Positions 37,281 to 48,656 of a stretch of 64,000 nt of DNA are shown here, piece by piece. The translations under genes and the position numbers were made by a program. Source of the DNA: Pseudodesulfovibrio sp. (GTDB lineage: Bacteria; Desulfobacterota; Desulfovibrionia; Desulfovibrionales; Desulfovibrionaceae); NCBI GenBank assembly GCA_016744135.1, contig JADGEX010000001.1, forward strand, positions 310,001 through 374,000, in the 5' to 3' direction. Below the pieces are notes generated by a model, which saw nothing but the letters and a program-made list of their open reading frames with translations, did no database searches and had not been told where the DNA came from. Every line of letters starts with the position of its first letter. The stretch's first letter is position 1.

Positions 37281-37978
37281 CTAAAAACGGCTCCAAACTA
37301 AGAAAAGGACAAAAAGACTTATTCCAGTAGTCAAGACGGCATACGCCCGTTTCACTCGAAGAGCCATTAATCCACCAAGAGTGGCTGCAACCCACAAGTG
37401 TGCCCATGTGATATCAATGGATGTGAGAAAACCTGGATATACAGAAAAAATAAGTTGCATACATTGTTTGATGACAAGAATGGCGATAAAAAAGGACAAA
37501 CCAGACATGACAAAAGTACGTGCCATGGATTTCATAATCAATGTTGCAGGTAGATTGTGTGTTTCAGGATTACGTGCCCAATTCAACAATCGATTATAAC
37601 TCCCCTGCTCCTGATCACGAATCATCATTTCAACCCTGGCACCAAGCCATGCGAGTGGCATACTGGCAAAAAGGACGCCCATTATCCGAGCTGGATGCTC
37701 CAGACCAAAAAATGTTGTCAAAGAAAGTGCTGAAAAAGTAGCAGCTGTCAAATGTGGCGGGATGAATGTTCCGACAGGTATGAGATCGAGCCACAGGAGC
37801 TCAAAAAAGATTGCGATGTAAAGGCTGGTTGTATAATCGCCACTAAAGGCCCCCCAAAAAAGGCCTATGACGAGTGGACGTTCAAGAAGTCCTATACTGA
37901 TTGAATACCTAAACAGAGAAAACAGGGCAAAAAAAAAGCGACCATGGCAAACCATACAAATGGGTTGTGAACAATCAT
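37281..37978 (-). CDS. PTS mannose-family IIC component, frame broken at a T9 tract
   Basis: Membrane component of a mannose/sorbose-type PTS. From FALFSLFRYSISIGLLERPLV onward the frame is intact to the end, with several hydrophobic helices and LDLIPVGTFIPPH. The ATG at 37978 (ATGA overlap with the IIB stop) begins MIVHNPFVWFAMVAFF, an apt membrane N-terminus, but in another frame. The two frames meet at nine T on the coding strand (37929-37937), and one more T would join them. The only start in the main frame (37985) gives a non-hydrophobic MSHDCSQPIC. Either a base is missing, or slippage makes the full product. No IID gene follows. Confidence 0.75.
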
Positions 37979-38439
37979 GACTCAAACCTCACCTGAACCG
38001 GGTCATTGGGAACACACCTGAAATCAAGTTTTACACCTTTTCGATTGAGAAGTTTGAGACATGTCTCGTCCTCATCTGATAATGCGACACTTGGAGAAAT
38101 TTGTTTTTTACCAGGGCTATAATGGACGTTGCCTATATTCAGCATGTCAAAATCAAATCCGGCTTCATAAGCTCTTTTTGCATCTGCACAATTAGAGAAA
38201 AGAACAATAATATGTTCTCCGTTGGATCCAATTTGATTGATGGCATCGTGGAGAGCATCCACACTGACAAAAGAACTGTCCACAGTTTGCGGAATGGCTA
38301 GCGACATTATTTCTTGCTGTAGAATATCGTGTGATAATTCATCATTGGCGACAATGATCTGATTCGCACTCGTATAGGGAAGCCATGTCTCAATAATCTG
38401 GCCGTGAATCAAGCGGTTGTCAATACGAACAAGAATCAC
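37975..38439 (-). CDS. PTS mannose-family IIB component
   Basis: Cytoplasmic phosphotransfer protein of 154 residues. The phosphorylated histidine is in VRIDNRLIHGQIIETW, the family hallmark. GTG start at 38439, ten bases after the IIA gene. Its TGA overlaps the presumed IIC ATG. A role in sugar uptake or in regulation is open, because no IID or sugar-metabolism gene is adjacent. Confidence 0.9.
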   Translation of the reverse strand: MILVRIDNRLIHGQIIETWLPYTSANQIIVANDELSHDILQQEIMSLAIPQTVDSSFVSVDALHDAINQIGSNGEHIIVLFSNCADAKRAYEAGFDFDMLNIGNVHYSPGKKQISPSVALSDEDETCLKLLNRKGVKLDFRCVPNDPVQVRFES

Positions 38440-38448
38440 GGCATCACC

Positions 38449-38886
38449 CTATTTCTTCGTTTTTTTTCGAAGCATTGCGCCCGCGACCTTGATGCCCTGC
38501 CGTCCTGCAGTTTTCGCCTTTTCGGCCAGAGCATTCAAATTCATTTTGCGCGATTGCAGGGTTGCTACCAACATTGGCAGATTGACGCCTGTAATGACTT
38601 CAAGATTCTCAGATTTCATAAGAGAAAGACTCATAGTAGTGGGTGAACCGCCAAACAGATCCGTAAGAGCGACAACGCCCTTTCCGTTTTCCACGGTCTG
38701 TATAGCCTTTCTGACGGCCTCCATGGTTTCATCCACACTTTTATCGACATCAATCCCCACAGCCAAACAATTCTCTTGTTTGCCCATGACCATTTTTGCC
38801 GCATCAAGCAAAGTATCCCCGAACGTACCGTGGGTTACCAAGACGATGCCAACCATTGCATCTTTTTTATCAGACTTTAAAGCCAT
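38449..38886 (-). CDS. PTS mannose-family IIA component
   Basis: Phosphocarrier of 145 residues (EIIA-Man fold). The active histidine is in IVLVTHGTFGDTLL, and the partner loop is ALTDLFGGSPTT. The N-terminal ten residues are an extension before MVGIVLVTHG, so an ATG at 38856 is an alternative start. It follows rapZ by three bases. Confidence 0.9.
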   Translation of the reverse strand: MALKSDKKDAMVGIVLVTHGTFGDTLLDAAKMVMGKQENCLAVGIDVDKSVDETMEAVRKAIQTVENGKGVVALTDLFGGSPTTMSLSLMKSENLEVITGVNLPMLVATLQSRKMNLNALAEKAKTAGRQGIKVAGAMLRKKTKK

Positions 38887-38889
38887 TCT

Positions 38890-39771
38890 TTATCCAAGTT
38901 CCATATGTCGATGTTCAATCGAAACAGTATACCCTTTTTTCTTCAGGGTCGCCAGTACGGACTCTCCCACTGAAACCGACCGATGCCGGCCACCAGTACA
39001 CCCAAGTGCCAAGGTAATCCGGTATCGCCCTTCATCGGCGTACAAAGGGAGCATGTAGCTCAAAAAGTCGAGGAAACGTCTTTCAAATTCATTGCCAACA
39101 CCACTGCCAAGAACATACTGGGCAATGGATTCATCCATACCGGAAAGTGACCTGAGTTTTTCGTCAAAATAAGGATTAGGCAAAAATCGTAGATCAAAAA
39201 CCAAATCAGCTTCTGACGGGACACCGTATTTGAAGCCAAACGAAATGAGATGTACTCGCATGCCACGGCCTACTTCTTCAATGGCAGACCATTTGGTCTG
39301 AATTACGCGTCGAAGATCGTGGATAGAATAATTTGTTGTATCAAGCACCAAAGCGGCACCGTTTCGGACAGGATCTAGGAGTTCCTTTTCCTGTTCAAGC
39401 GCCTGTTCCAGGCCAAGGTTCTTGCTTTCCAGAGGATGTGGCCGACGAGTTGTGGCATAACGCCGGACAAGTTCATTCATCCGTGCTTCAAGAAATAAAA
39501 CCTGAGGGGTAATTCCTAATTCATGAAAATCCCGTAAAGCCTGCCCCCAACCATCCACAAATTCGAGTTGCCGCAAATCCATGCCAAGGGCCAGCCCTCG
39601 ATATTGGGAATCAAATTTTAAAATAAGGTCCGCAATTTTAGGCGACATCTCAGAAGGCAAGCCATCAATACAGAAAAAACCCAGATCCTCAAAAACATTG
39701 AGGGCTGTGCTTTTTCCAGAGCCGGAAAGCCCGGTCACAATGACTACGGGAAAAGAATTGGAAGGCGTCAC
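38890..39771 (-). CDS. rapZ: RNase adapter/nucleotide-binding protein RapZ
   Basis: P-loop protein with Walker [21 protein letters not shown], the internal FSFGFKYG-like [25 protein letters not shown], and the C-terminal RNA-binding domain ending [14 protein letters not shown]. In E. coli it presents the GlmZ small RNA to RNase E. It sits in an rpoN-hpf-ptsN-rapZ order shared with many Gram-negatives. Here it is followed by PTS genes. Confidence 0.95.
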   Translation of the reverse strand: MTPSNSFPVVIVTGLSGSGKSTALNVFEDLGFFCIDGLPSEMSPKIADLILKFDSQYRGLALGMDLRQLEFVDGWGQALRDFHELGITPQVLFLEARMNELVRRYATTRRPHPLESKNLGLEQALEQEKELLDPVRNGAALVLDTTNYSIHDLRRVIQTKWSAIEEVGRGMRVHLISFGFKYGVPSEADLVFDLRFLPNPYFDEKLRSLSGMDESIAQYVLGSGVGNEFERRFLDFLSYMLPLYADEGRYRITLALGCTGGRHRSVSVGESVLATLKKKGYTVSIEHRHMELG

Positions 39772-39789
39772 AGAAATATCCTCAAATTA

Positions 39790-40239
39790 TTATACACTTT
39801 TGAGAAGCCCCCACAACTCCTCGGAACCGTTAGCTTCAAGTAAGGATTGACGAAAGGTTTTATCTTTCAACAATCGGGAAATTTGGGCCAATATACGCAA
39901 ATGCAACCCAGCCGCCTGCTCCGGTGCCAGCACGAGAAAAAAAATGAAGCAAGGCTTTTGGTCAAGGGCATCAAATTCGATCCCCTTAAAACTTCGACCC
40001 ACGAGAACAATAACCTTTTCCAGGTTCTCCAATTTACCGTGAGGGATAGCTATGCCGTCACCAATTCCGGTGGTTCCCAGTTGTTCACGGTCGAGAAGGA
40101 CACGGACCGCGAGGTCCGTGTCCATCTCTGGATATTTAACCCCTAACGGGGCGATAAGTTCTTTCAGTGTGTCCGATTTGTTTTCGGACAGAAGTTCGGG
40201 AAGGACAAAGTCCTTCGCCAGGTAATCACCAAGTTTCAT
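39790..40239 (-). CDS. ptsN: PTS IIA-Ntr family regulatory protein
   Basis: EIIA-fructose/Ntr fold, 149 residues. The phosphorylated histidine is in GIAIPHGKLENL. The first residues, MKLGDYLAKDFVLPEL, are typical of PtsN. Encoded between hpf and rapZ, as in many proteobacteria, it likely regulates through phosphorylation state. The start is two bases past the hpf stop. Confidence 0.93.
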   Translation of the reverse strand: MKLGDYLAKDFVLPELLSENKSDTLKELIAPLGVKYPEMDTDLAVRVLLDREQLGTTGIGDGIAIPHGKLENLEKVIVLVGRSFKGIEFDALDQKPCFIFFLVLAPEQAAGLHLRILAQISRLLKDKTFRQSLLEANGSEELWGLLKSV

Positions 40240-40241
40240 TT

Positions 40242-40784
40242 TTAGTATCCAGGATCAATCAGGCCGTAATCGCCATTTTTTCTTTTATAGATAACATTAA
40301 CGCCTTCGGTTTCGGCGTTACGGAACACCAAGAATTCATTCTCAAGAGAATCAAGCTGCATGGCAGCTTCATCAACGGACATTGGTTTCGGTACATACTC
40401 ATCAGTGCCAACTATAGTGGGCTCAGATTCACTGGGCAGATCTTCATAGGATAATACATTCATCTGTACCATCTTGTTGCCACGCCCCTGCTTTGAACGG
40501 CTCTTCATTTTCTCACGCATTTTGCGCAACTGGGCTTCCAGCTTGTCCAGCACCATATCAATGGTGGAATACATGTCTTCAGAAGCCTCATAGGCCGATA
40601 TGTGAATGCGATCCGAATTCAAAAGAACGTCCGCCTTATGGCGAAATTTGTCGACCAACAGATTTACCTGGAGATCGGCTTCCGAATCGGAAACGTATCT
40701 TGCTACTTTTTCAAAACGCTTCTTAGCGTATCCCTTGAGATGATCGGACGGCTCAAAGTTCTTGAAAGTGAAGCTAATGTTCAT
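40242..40784 (-). CDS. hpf: Ribosome hibernation-promoting factor, long form
   Basis: The N-terminal sigma-54 modulation / S30AE domain (about residues 1-100) is followed by a linker and the C-terminal dimerisation domain (VDEAAMQLDSLENEFLVFRNAETEGVNVIYKRKNGDYGLIDPG). Having both domains makes it the long form that dimerises 70S ribosomes. It lies 35 bases after rpoN. Confidence 0.95.
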   Translation of the reverse strand: MNISFTFKNFEPSDHLKGYAKKRFEKVARYVSDSEADLQVNLLVDKFRHKADVLLNSDRIHISAYEASEDMYSTIDMVLDKLEAQLRKMREKMKSRSKQGRGNKMVQMNVLSYEDLPSESEPTIVGTDEYVPKPMSVDEAAMQLDSLENEFLVFRNAETEGVNVIYKRKNGDYGLIDPGY

Positions 40785-40819
40785 ACGTTGCCTCCTGGTT
40801 GTGAGTGCGGCAAACAGGA

Positions 40820-42229
40820 TTAAAAATACTGCTTGCGTTTTGATGAAGACGGGATACCCATGGCGGAACGGTATTTTGCGACAGTACGTCGAGCGATATT
40901 CACATCAAGTTCATCTTGAAGTATTTCGCCTATCCGTTCATCACTGAGCGGTTTTTTCGTGTCTTCATCTGCAATCATTCTCTTGATGAGCGCTTTGACG
41001 CTCTCTGAACCCACCTGCGAACCATCGTTCAAATCCAAGGCTGAGTTGAAGAAAAACTTCAATTCAAAAATACCATGTGGAGTTGAGACATATTTACTGG
41101 TTGTAATACGGCTCACCGTGGATTCATGCATCTCAATGTCCTCGGCTACCTCCTTGAGGATCAGGGGTTTGAGCTTTGTCACACCTTCTTCAAAAAAGTT
41201 TCTCTGAAAGCCGACAATACTCTCAACTACTTTATACAATGTTCTCTGACGCTGGTACAGACTTTTCATAAGCCATGCGGCAGATCGCATCTTTTCCTGA
41301 AAATATTCTTTTTCCTTATTGGCAGCACCTTTCATGGAGTCCATATAAAAAGCATTCATCTGCAAACGAGGTAACCCATCTTCATTAAGGATGATGACAA
41401 AATCTTCACCATATTTATAAACGAAGACATCCGGACTGACGTAATGAGGCTCAGTACTTGAAAAATTTGTCCCGGGCATGGGATCAAGAGTCTGCATCAT
41501 GTCCAGATATTCTTTGAGCTCTTCCATAGAAATCTTAAACTTGCGGGCCAATGGCTTGTACCGATTCTTTTCCAGATCTTCCAGATGATCGGTAACTAAT
41601 GAAACAAGAATAGGATCATCATAGCCAAGAACGTCCATCTGAACGAGCAAACATTCTTGTGGATCTCGTGCGGCGATTCCTACCGGATCGAGGCGCTGAA
41701 TACGCTTAATAGTGGATTCAATTTCTGCATCCGAAGCCTGAACCATTGATTGAAGCTCTTCGATAGAAGCTTGCAAATACCCATTTGAATCAACATTTCC
41801 GAGAACTATTTCACCAATAGCAATTTCGAGTTCGGAAAAATTGGAAAGACGCATCTGCCAATTGATGTGCCCTTCAAGGGATGGCTTGGAAGCAAGGCGG
41901 GCCTCAAAGGACATACCCTCTTCCGGGATTTCTGAATCTCGTCCGGTCGCCTGCTTTGAAGTGCTTGAAAATTCGCCGAGATAATTTTCCCAATCGGCAT
42001 TGCGGACCAGTTCTTCCTCAGCTTGAGATTCAGTAAGGACTTCGGCAGGTTCAGAAACATCTGCTTCTGTTTCCTTTTCTTCAAGAAAAGGATTTTCCAT
42101 AAGCTCTTGCTGAACAGTTTCAAGCAACTCAAGACGTGAAAGTTGCAGCAGTTTTATTGCCTGCTGCAACTGTGGAGTCATAACCAGTTGTTGAGAAAGC
42201 TTGAGTTGTTGTCTGAGTTCCAATCCCAT
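40820..42229 (-). CDS. rpoN: RNA polymerase sigma-54 factor
   Basis: 469 residues. Glutamine-rich region I is at the N-terminus (LRQQLKLSQQLVMTPQLQQ), followed by an acidic linker, the core-binding domain and the DNA-binding domain. The RpoN box reads ARRTVAKYRSAMGIP. It directs transcription with enhancer-binding activators. It heads the rpoN-hpf-ptsN-rapZ-PTS group; 238 bases separate it from lptB. Confidence 0.96.
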   Translation of the reverse strand: MGLELRQQLKLSQQLVMTPQLQQAIKLLQLSRLELLETVQQELMENPFLEEKETEADVSEPAEVLTESQAEEELVRNADWENYLGEFSSTSKQATGRDSEIPEEGMSFEARLASKPSLEGHINWQMRLSNFSELEIAIGEIVLGNVDSNGYLQASIEELQSMVQASDAEIESTIKRIQRLDPVGIAARDPQECLLVQMDVLGYDDPILVSLVTDHLEDLEKNRYKPLARKFKISMEELKEYLDMMQTLDPMPGTNFSSTEPHYVSPDVFVYKYGEDFVIILNEDGLPRLQMNAFYMDSMKGAANKEKEYFQEKMRSAAWLMKSLYQRQRTLYKVVESIVGFQRNFFEEGVTKLKPLILKEVAEDIEMHESTVSRITTSKYVSTPHGIFELKFFFNSALDLNDGSQVGSESVKALIKRMIADEDTKKPLSDERIGEILQDELDVNIARRTVAKYRSAMGIPSSSKRKQYF

Positions 42230-42467
42230 AATGTATATCTCGAAAGGCTAATATGATCTCGTTCACACTACCGGTTTGAATTCTTTTCCGGCCATACCTT
42301 TATAATTCTGTTTTGAGTATGTCACACCTGCGATAACGAAGCAAGGACATTGTTATAACATGCCGTTACTATTAACGATATAGCACAGTGAAAGTCGCAT
42401 GAAAAAAGTGTACCAACCTTTAGGAACCCTGTAAATCGCGAATGCATGAAAGTTAAGTAATTAGTAC

Positions 42468-43193
42468 TTACAGTCGGAAATCTTCACCCAGATAAATTTG
42501 ACGGGCACGACTGTTCTGAACGATTTCTTCGGGGGAACCCTCAAGAATGACATTGCCTTCGTAAACGAGGTACGCTCTGTCACAAATATTGAGTGTTTCT
42601 CGAACATTATGGTCTGAAATCAAAATACCAATCCCCATGCTTTTCAGCACGGAAATGATCTCCTGAATGTCGATAACAGCAATAGGATCAATACCGGCAA
42701 AGGGTTCATCCAAAAGAATAAATTGAGGATCAAGTATAAGCGCACGGGCTATTTCAAGACGCCGTCGTTCTCCACCAGACAGATACATGGCAGCCTGATC
42801 TGCGAGCTTGGTAATGGTGAACATTTCCATCAATTCATCAGCACGAGCATTCTGCTGTTTTGTAGACATGGACGTTTGCTCAAGAATGATTTCAAGATTC
42901 TGGCGTACTGTCAGCTTTCGGAAAATGGAACTCTCTTGCGGCAAATAGCTGACTCCCATGCGAGCTCGTTCATGAAGCGGTTTTTCTGTCAAATCTACTC
43001 CATCCAAAGCCACATTCCCAGTATTTGGCTCGACAATGCCGACGAGCATATAGAAGGTTGTGGTCTTGCCCGCACCGTTAGGGCCAAGCAGCCCGACAAC
43101 TTCCTTGGGATTTAATTCCAGACTGATGCCATGCACGACCTCTTTCTGGCCGTATCGTTTGGAAAGGTTTGCTGCTCGCAGTCCTTCTGCCAT
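42468..43193 (-). CDS. lptB: LPS export ABC transporter ATP-binding protein LptB
   Basis: Drives extraction of lipopolysaccharide from the inner membrane. Walker A is GPNGAGKTT, the Q-loop YLPQE, the signature YLSGGERRR, Walker B FILLDEPFAGIDP, and the switch His is in ISDHNVRET. 241 residues. Its ATG directly follows the lptA stop. lptF and lptG are not in the window. Confidence 0.95.
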   Translation of the reverse strand: MAEGLRAANLSKRYGQKEVVHGISLELNPKEVVGLLGPNGAGKTTTFYMLVGIVEPNTGNVALDGVDLTEKPLHERARMGVSYLPQESSIFRKLTVRQNLEIILEQTSMSTKQQNARADELMEMFTITKLADQAAMYLSGGERRRLEIARALILDPQFILLDEPFAGIDPIAVIDIQEIISVLKSMGIGILISDHNVRETLNICDRAYLVYEGNVILEGSPEEIVQNSRARQIYLGEDFRL

Positions 43194-44063
43194 TTATTGC
43201 ACCTTCATGTTGCCGGGAGTCATAAAAATCGCTTTGACACGTTGGCCTTTTCCGCCCACCACTTCGGAACGATTGTCCTTGATGTTGAACTTGATAATTT
43301 CTCCGGTCAAACTATTGGGGCCATCTTGCAGCAATGGATTCTGTTCCATTTGTAACAACTGATCATTCACAAAATATGTCAGTTTGCCACAGGTGCCTTC
43401 TGCTGTCCCCTTTTGGGCTTTGACATCCCCTTCCGCAATGATGCGGTCAACGCTGTCTGCCGTAAACTTTTTACCGCTCTTGGAAGAAAGATACGCTGAC
43501 AAGTTGTTGGCCCACAAAGTTAACTGACCGTGTTCGGCGACAACATTCCCAACAAAGGAAACAACCTTGCCGGATTCATCATATGTCATACGATCAGACG
43601 AAATTTTTACTGGCATTCGGCTCGGATCTATGCCGATTTTGGCAGGATCATCCTTAGGAGCAACAGCCGCTGACGCTTTGACTTCACCATCGCCACTTTT
43701 GGCGTTCGCAACAGCCTCAGGCTGAACCGAAGTCTTTTCAGGAGGGACTAAAACAGGTTCAGGAGTGGGAACGACAACCAACTCGAGATACTTCACATTG
43801 GCATAGCCTATAGCCTTGCTCTGGTCTCGATCGGCTTCTGTCAGATTAAAAATTGTTGCCCACCCATTCTTGATAAAATCAACCTTGACCCGCTGGCCTT
43901 TTGCCAGGGTGAGAATATGTTCGCTCTCTTTGTCAGGACGCTCTCGAACATTGAGATTAACGGTGGCCTCACGAATTTCACCCCATTCCTCGGCCATAAC
44001 CACGGAAGGGAGAGTTAACACGACCAACAGAAGCAAGGTCGTCAGCGCATATATATTCTTCAT
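43194..44063 (-). CDS. lptA: LptA/OstA-family protein with an N-terminal SH3 domain
   Basis: A signal peptide (MKNIYALTTLLLLVVLTLPSVVMA) is followed by an SH3b-like domain (about residues 28-95; EATVNLNVRERPDKESEHILTLAKGQRV), a Pro/Ala/Val linker, and the OstA jelly-roll domain (about 145-285; ISSDRMTYDESGKVVSFVGNV). LptA bridges LPS across the periplasm. The SH3b module is not part of E. coli LptA and may bind cell wall. The ATG at 44063 has a GAGGAG site; a start at 44087 would overlap lptC further. Confidence 0.88.
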   Translation of the reverse strand: MKNIYALTTLLLLVVLTLPSVVMAEEWGEIREATVNLNVRERPDKESEHILTLAKGQRVKVDFIKNGWATIFNLTEADRDQSKAIGYANVKYLELVVVPTPEPVLVPPEKTSVQPEAVANAKSGDGEVKASAAVAPKDDPAKIGIDPSRMPVKISSDRMTYDESGKVVSFVGNVVAEHGQLTLWANNLSAYLSSKSGKKFTADSVDRIIAEGDVKAQKGTAEGTCGKLTYFVNDQLLQMEQNPLLQDGPNSLTGEIIKFNIKDNRSEVVGGKGQRVKAIFMTPGNMKVQ

Positions 44064-44070
44064 GAAAGAC

Positions 44071-44691
44071 TCACTCCTCGTCTTCATTCAATGGATTCTT
44101 TTTAAGTCCCTCGGGGGCCAGCAATGCTGTTACACCTCCGGCAGCCACGAGTTGACGGGTCACAAGATCAATCTCTATCGCTTTGGCCTGTATGGTCATA
44201 TCAGAACGACGTACAGTCACACCGCCCTTGAGATATACTTTATCAATCGCCCCAACATAATCAAGTTGTTGGGCATCAAGGGCAAGGTCGCCAAATCGAC
44301 CAGATACGCCGTCGTACATTGTCAGGTTATCATTGGCCTGATCAACCTCGCCACGGTCTGCCCGGACATACACTTCCTTACGATCTTCACCGAAATAAGC
44401 CGTCAATTGAGGGCGTTCAACACCAATAAGCCCTTGTTCTTGATTGTATTTTGCTGTTTTTGCAAGTAATTTCCATGACAGGTTACCCTGTTTGCCCTGT
44501 ACGAGCTCAATATCCTCGGCTGTAACATCAGCTTCTTCAAGCAAACGTTTTCGCGATTTGGAACTACTCTTTTGTGTTGAATCCGGTTCAATGATCGGAT
44601 CAGCAAAGAACACAGAATTGACCGTAATCCCGACAACGAGACCTATGGCAAATATGAGAACAAGTATCAGCGCCGGACGCCTTTTCATCAT
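44071..44691 (-). CDS. lptC: LPS export protein LptC
   Basis: Membrane-anchored bitopic protein: one N-terminal helix (about residues 6-28, PALILVLIFAIGLVVGITVN) and a periplasmic jelly-roll domain with the repeats VYVRADRGEVDQANDNLTMYDG and VTVRRSDMTIQAKAIEID. It hands LPS to LptA. The ATG at 44691 overlaps the kdsC stop (ATGATGA). Low family identity is normal; gene order kdsC-lptC-lptA-lptB supports the call. Confidence 0.9.
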   Translation of the reverse strand: MMKRRPALILVLIFAIGLVVGITVNSVFFADPIIEPDSTQKSSSKSRKRLLEEADVTAEDIELVQGKQGNLSWKLLAKTAKYNQEQGLIGVERPQLTAYFGEDRKEVYVRADRGEVDQANDNLTMYDGVSGRFGDLALDAQQLDYVGAIDKVYLKGGVTVRRSDMTIQAKAIEIDLVTRQLVAAGGVTALLAPEGLKKNPLNEDEE

Positions 44692-45215
44692 TCTGCCCAC
44701 TGCTTTAAAGCTTTATCTTTGAGCCCACGAGCTTCAAGGATAAACGCGATGGCTTCTCTGACGGCTCCGTCCCCACCCTTGCGAGTGGAAATCCAGTCTG
44801 CTGCCTCTATGACTTCGGGCACACCATTGGGGACACTCATGGCTAATCCGGCCACATTCATAACACCAAGATCAATCCAATCGTCGCCCATAAACGCGGC
44901 TTCAGACAAAGATACACCAACGTTTTTGCATATCTCTTCAAAAAGCGGTGCTTTGTCGTGCTTTCCAGCATAATAATGGGCAATACCCAATTCTCGGATA
45001 CGCTTTTCGACAGGCTTCTGGTTTAATCCTGTGATGACACCTATTTCGAGGCCTACTGCTTGTGCCAATTTTATACCGAGACCATCTTGAACATGAAAAC
45101 GTTTCATGACAATCCCGTCGTCACCATAATACAGACCGCCGTCAGTAAGGACGCCGTCCACGTCGAGAACAAGCAGCTTGATGTTTTGTGCGAGCTTCGT
45201 CGCGTTATCAGGCAC
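44688..45215 (-). CDS. kdsC: 3-deoxy-D-manno-octulosonate 8-phosphate phosphatase
   Basis: HAD phosphatase of 175 residues. The nucleophile motif is [17 protein letters not shown], motif II lies in VITGLNQ, and motif IV in [14 protein letters not shown]. It removes phosphate from Kdo-8-P. The start is GTG at 45215, overlapping the end of kdsA by eight bases. Confidence 0.94.
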   Translation of the reverse strand: MPDNATKLAQNIKLLVLDVDGVLTDGGLYYGDDGIVMKRFHVQDGLGIKLAQAVGLEIGVITGLNQKPVEKRIRELGIAHYYAGKHDKAPLFEEICKNVGVSLSEAAFMGDDWIDLGVMNVAGLAMSVPNGVPEVIEAADWISTRKGGDGAVREAIAFILEARGLKDKALKQWAE

Positions 45216-46011
45216 GATTCAACTCCCACAGCGCCTTCAGACGAATAAGCAATGGCTCCACTTTATCCAGTGGGAGACTATTCGGGCCATCACAAAGTGC
45301 TTTGTCAGGATCGGGATGTACTTCCATGAATACACCGTTGACCCCCGCTGCGACTGCGGCAGAAGCGAGTACGGGAACATATTCACGTTGACCGTCGGAC
45401 ATACCACCAAGCCCACCTGGTAACTGAACTGAATGAGTAGCATCCATGACTACGGGGACATCGAAGCCCTGCATTTGCGGGATGGAACGCATGTCCACGA
45501 CGAGATTATTGTATCCGTAAGTGGAACCGCGTTCGGTCAACCAGACCTGCTCGTTGCCGGAGGCTCGGACCTTTTCCACAGCGTTTTTCATGTCCCAGGG
45601 GGCCAGAAACTGGCCTTTTTTGATATTGATAACCCTACCGGTTTTAGCGGCAGCGACAAGCAAATCAGTCTGGCGACACAAGAAAGCCGGAATCTGAAGC
45701 ACATCCGCCACTTCGCCAACCGGAGCAGCCTGCTCCGGGTGGTGAATATCGGTGACCACGGGCAAGCCCGTAGTTCTCTTTACTTCAGCAAGTATTTCCA
45801 ACCCCTTTTCCATGCCGGGACCACGAAAGCTCGTCACAGAAGTCCGATTTGCCTTATCAAAAGAACTTTTGAAGACAAGCGGAATATCCAGCTTTGCAGC
45901 CAGTTCGGCCAGAGTGCCAGCCGTCTGGAGTACTATTTCCCGACTTTCAATGGCGCAGGGACCGGCCAGAATAAACGGACCGGACCTGCTTGCTTGATAA
46001 AGGTCTGCCAT
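45208..46011 (-). CDS. kdsA: 2-dehydro-3-deoxyphosphooctonate aldolase
   Basis: Kdo-8-P synthase. Segments seen are [54 protein letters not shown] and [12 protein letters not shown]. Together with kdsC it feeds LPS core synthesis. 267 residues. Three bases separate it from pyrG. Confidence 0.96.
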   Translation of the reverse strand: MADLYQASRSGPFILAGPCAIESREIVLQTAGTLAELAAKLDIPLVFKSSFDKANRTSVTSFRGPGMEKGLEILAEVKRTTGLPVVTDIHHPEQAAPVGEVADVLQIPAFLCRQTDLLVAAAKTGRVINIKKGQFLAPWDMKNAVEKVRASGNEQVWLTERGSTYGYNNLVVDMRSIPQMQGFDVPVVMDATHSVQLPGGLGGMSDGQREYVPVLASAAVAAGVNGVFMEVHPDPDKALCDGPNSLPLDKVEPLLIRLKALWELNRA

Positions 46012-46014
46012 AGG

Positions 46015-47682
<1,668 letters not shown>

Positions 47683-47826
47683 TTATATGAATATATTATG
47701 ATCGACCTTCTATGTCGACCATGTTGACTGTCATGCATCGGACACGTATGTTCCTTGCCCAACACGGCACTGCTTTGCAAAGTATGCAAGGTAGTACGAC
47801 AAAGTCAATACGAAGAGGAGAATTTC

Positions 47827-48642
47827 ATGGCGCGCGTCAATGCACTTGTCATCACAGGATACGGTACCAACTGCGAAAAGGAATCCGCTTATGCACTTAA
47901 GCAGGCGGGAGCAGAGAATGCCGATATCGCCTACTTTTCCGACCTTGCCGCAGGCCATGTGCGCATGGATAAATATAATTATTTGCTCTGTCCCGGCGGA
48001 TTTCTCGACGGCGACGACCTTGGAGCCGCTCAGGCCGCAGCACTGCGCTGGCGTTGGTCAAACGATGCCGAAGGCAAACCGGTTCTGGATCAGCTCAAAG
48101 TTTTTTTTGATAACGGCGGTATTATTCTTGGTATCTGCAACGGCTTTCAACTTTTATGCAAACTTGGTTTGCTTCCGGCTATCGGTGGCAAATATTTTGA
48201 ACGTCAGGTTTCATTGTCCTATAATGACTCTGGCCGTTTCGAAGATCGTTGGGTCCGCCTTAAAACCAACCCGGCTTCTCCGTGCGTGTTCACCAAAGGC
48301 ATCGACATGATCGATGTTCCCATTCGTCACGGTGAAGGCAAAATCATTCCCATGGACGACGACACATTCAAGGCCATTCAGGACAACAACCTGATTGCTG
48401 TTCAATATGTACACCCTGAAACCGGCGAACCGACTTTGGAATATCCGTATAATCCAAATGGTTCTCCTCTGGGTATCGCTGGTCTGACCGATCCGTCCGG
48501 CCGTATTCTGGGACTCATGCCCCACCCCGAGGCTTACAATCATGTCACCAACCATCCGTCATGGACGCGCGGCACTGATCCCAACATGCCGCTCGGTTTG
48601 GCTATGCTCGAAGCCGGTGTAAAATATCTGGCCGACCAATAA
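47827..48642 (+). CDS. purQ: Phosphoribosylformylglycinamidine synthase, glutaminase subunit
   Basis: Class I glutamine amidotransferase of purine synthesis, 271 residues. GYGTNCEKESAYALKQAGA at the N-terminus, the nucleophile in ILGICNGFQLLCKLGLLP, and the catalytic dyad in GLMPHPEAY. The length matches the longer PurQ-like glutaminase domains. AGGAG at 47817-47821 selects the ATG at 47827 over an upstream frame opening at 47755. purL and purS are not in the window. Confidence 0.93.
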   Translation: MARVNALVITGYGTNCEKESAYALKQAGAENADIAYFSDLAAGHVRMDKYNYLLCPGGFLDGDDLGAAQAAALRWRWSNDAEGKPVLDQLKVFFDNGGIILGICNGFQLLCKLGLLPAIGGKYFERQVSLSYNDSGRFEDRWVRLKTNPASPCVFTKGIDMIDVPIRHGEGKIIPMDDDTFKAIQDNNLIAVQYVHPETGEPTLEYPYNPNGSPLGIAGLTDPSGRILGLMPHPEAYNHVTNHPSWTRGTDPNMPLGLAMLEAGVKYLADQ

Positions 48643-48656
48643 TCGCCGGAACTTTC

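Noticed and set aside
42380-42430. Sigma-54 promoter upstream of rpoN (minus strand)
   Set aside because: A TTGG...CATGC string looked similar, but the GG to GC spacing is 14 rather than 10 bases.
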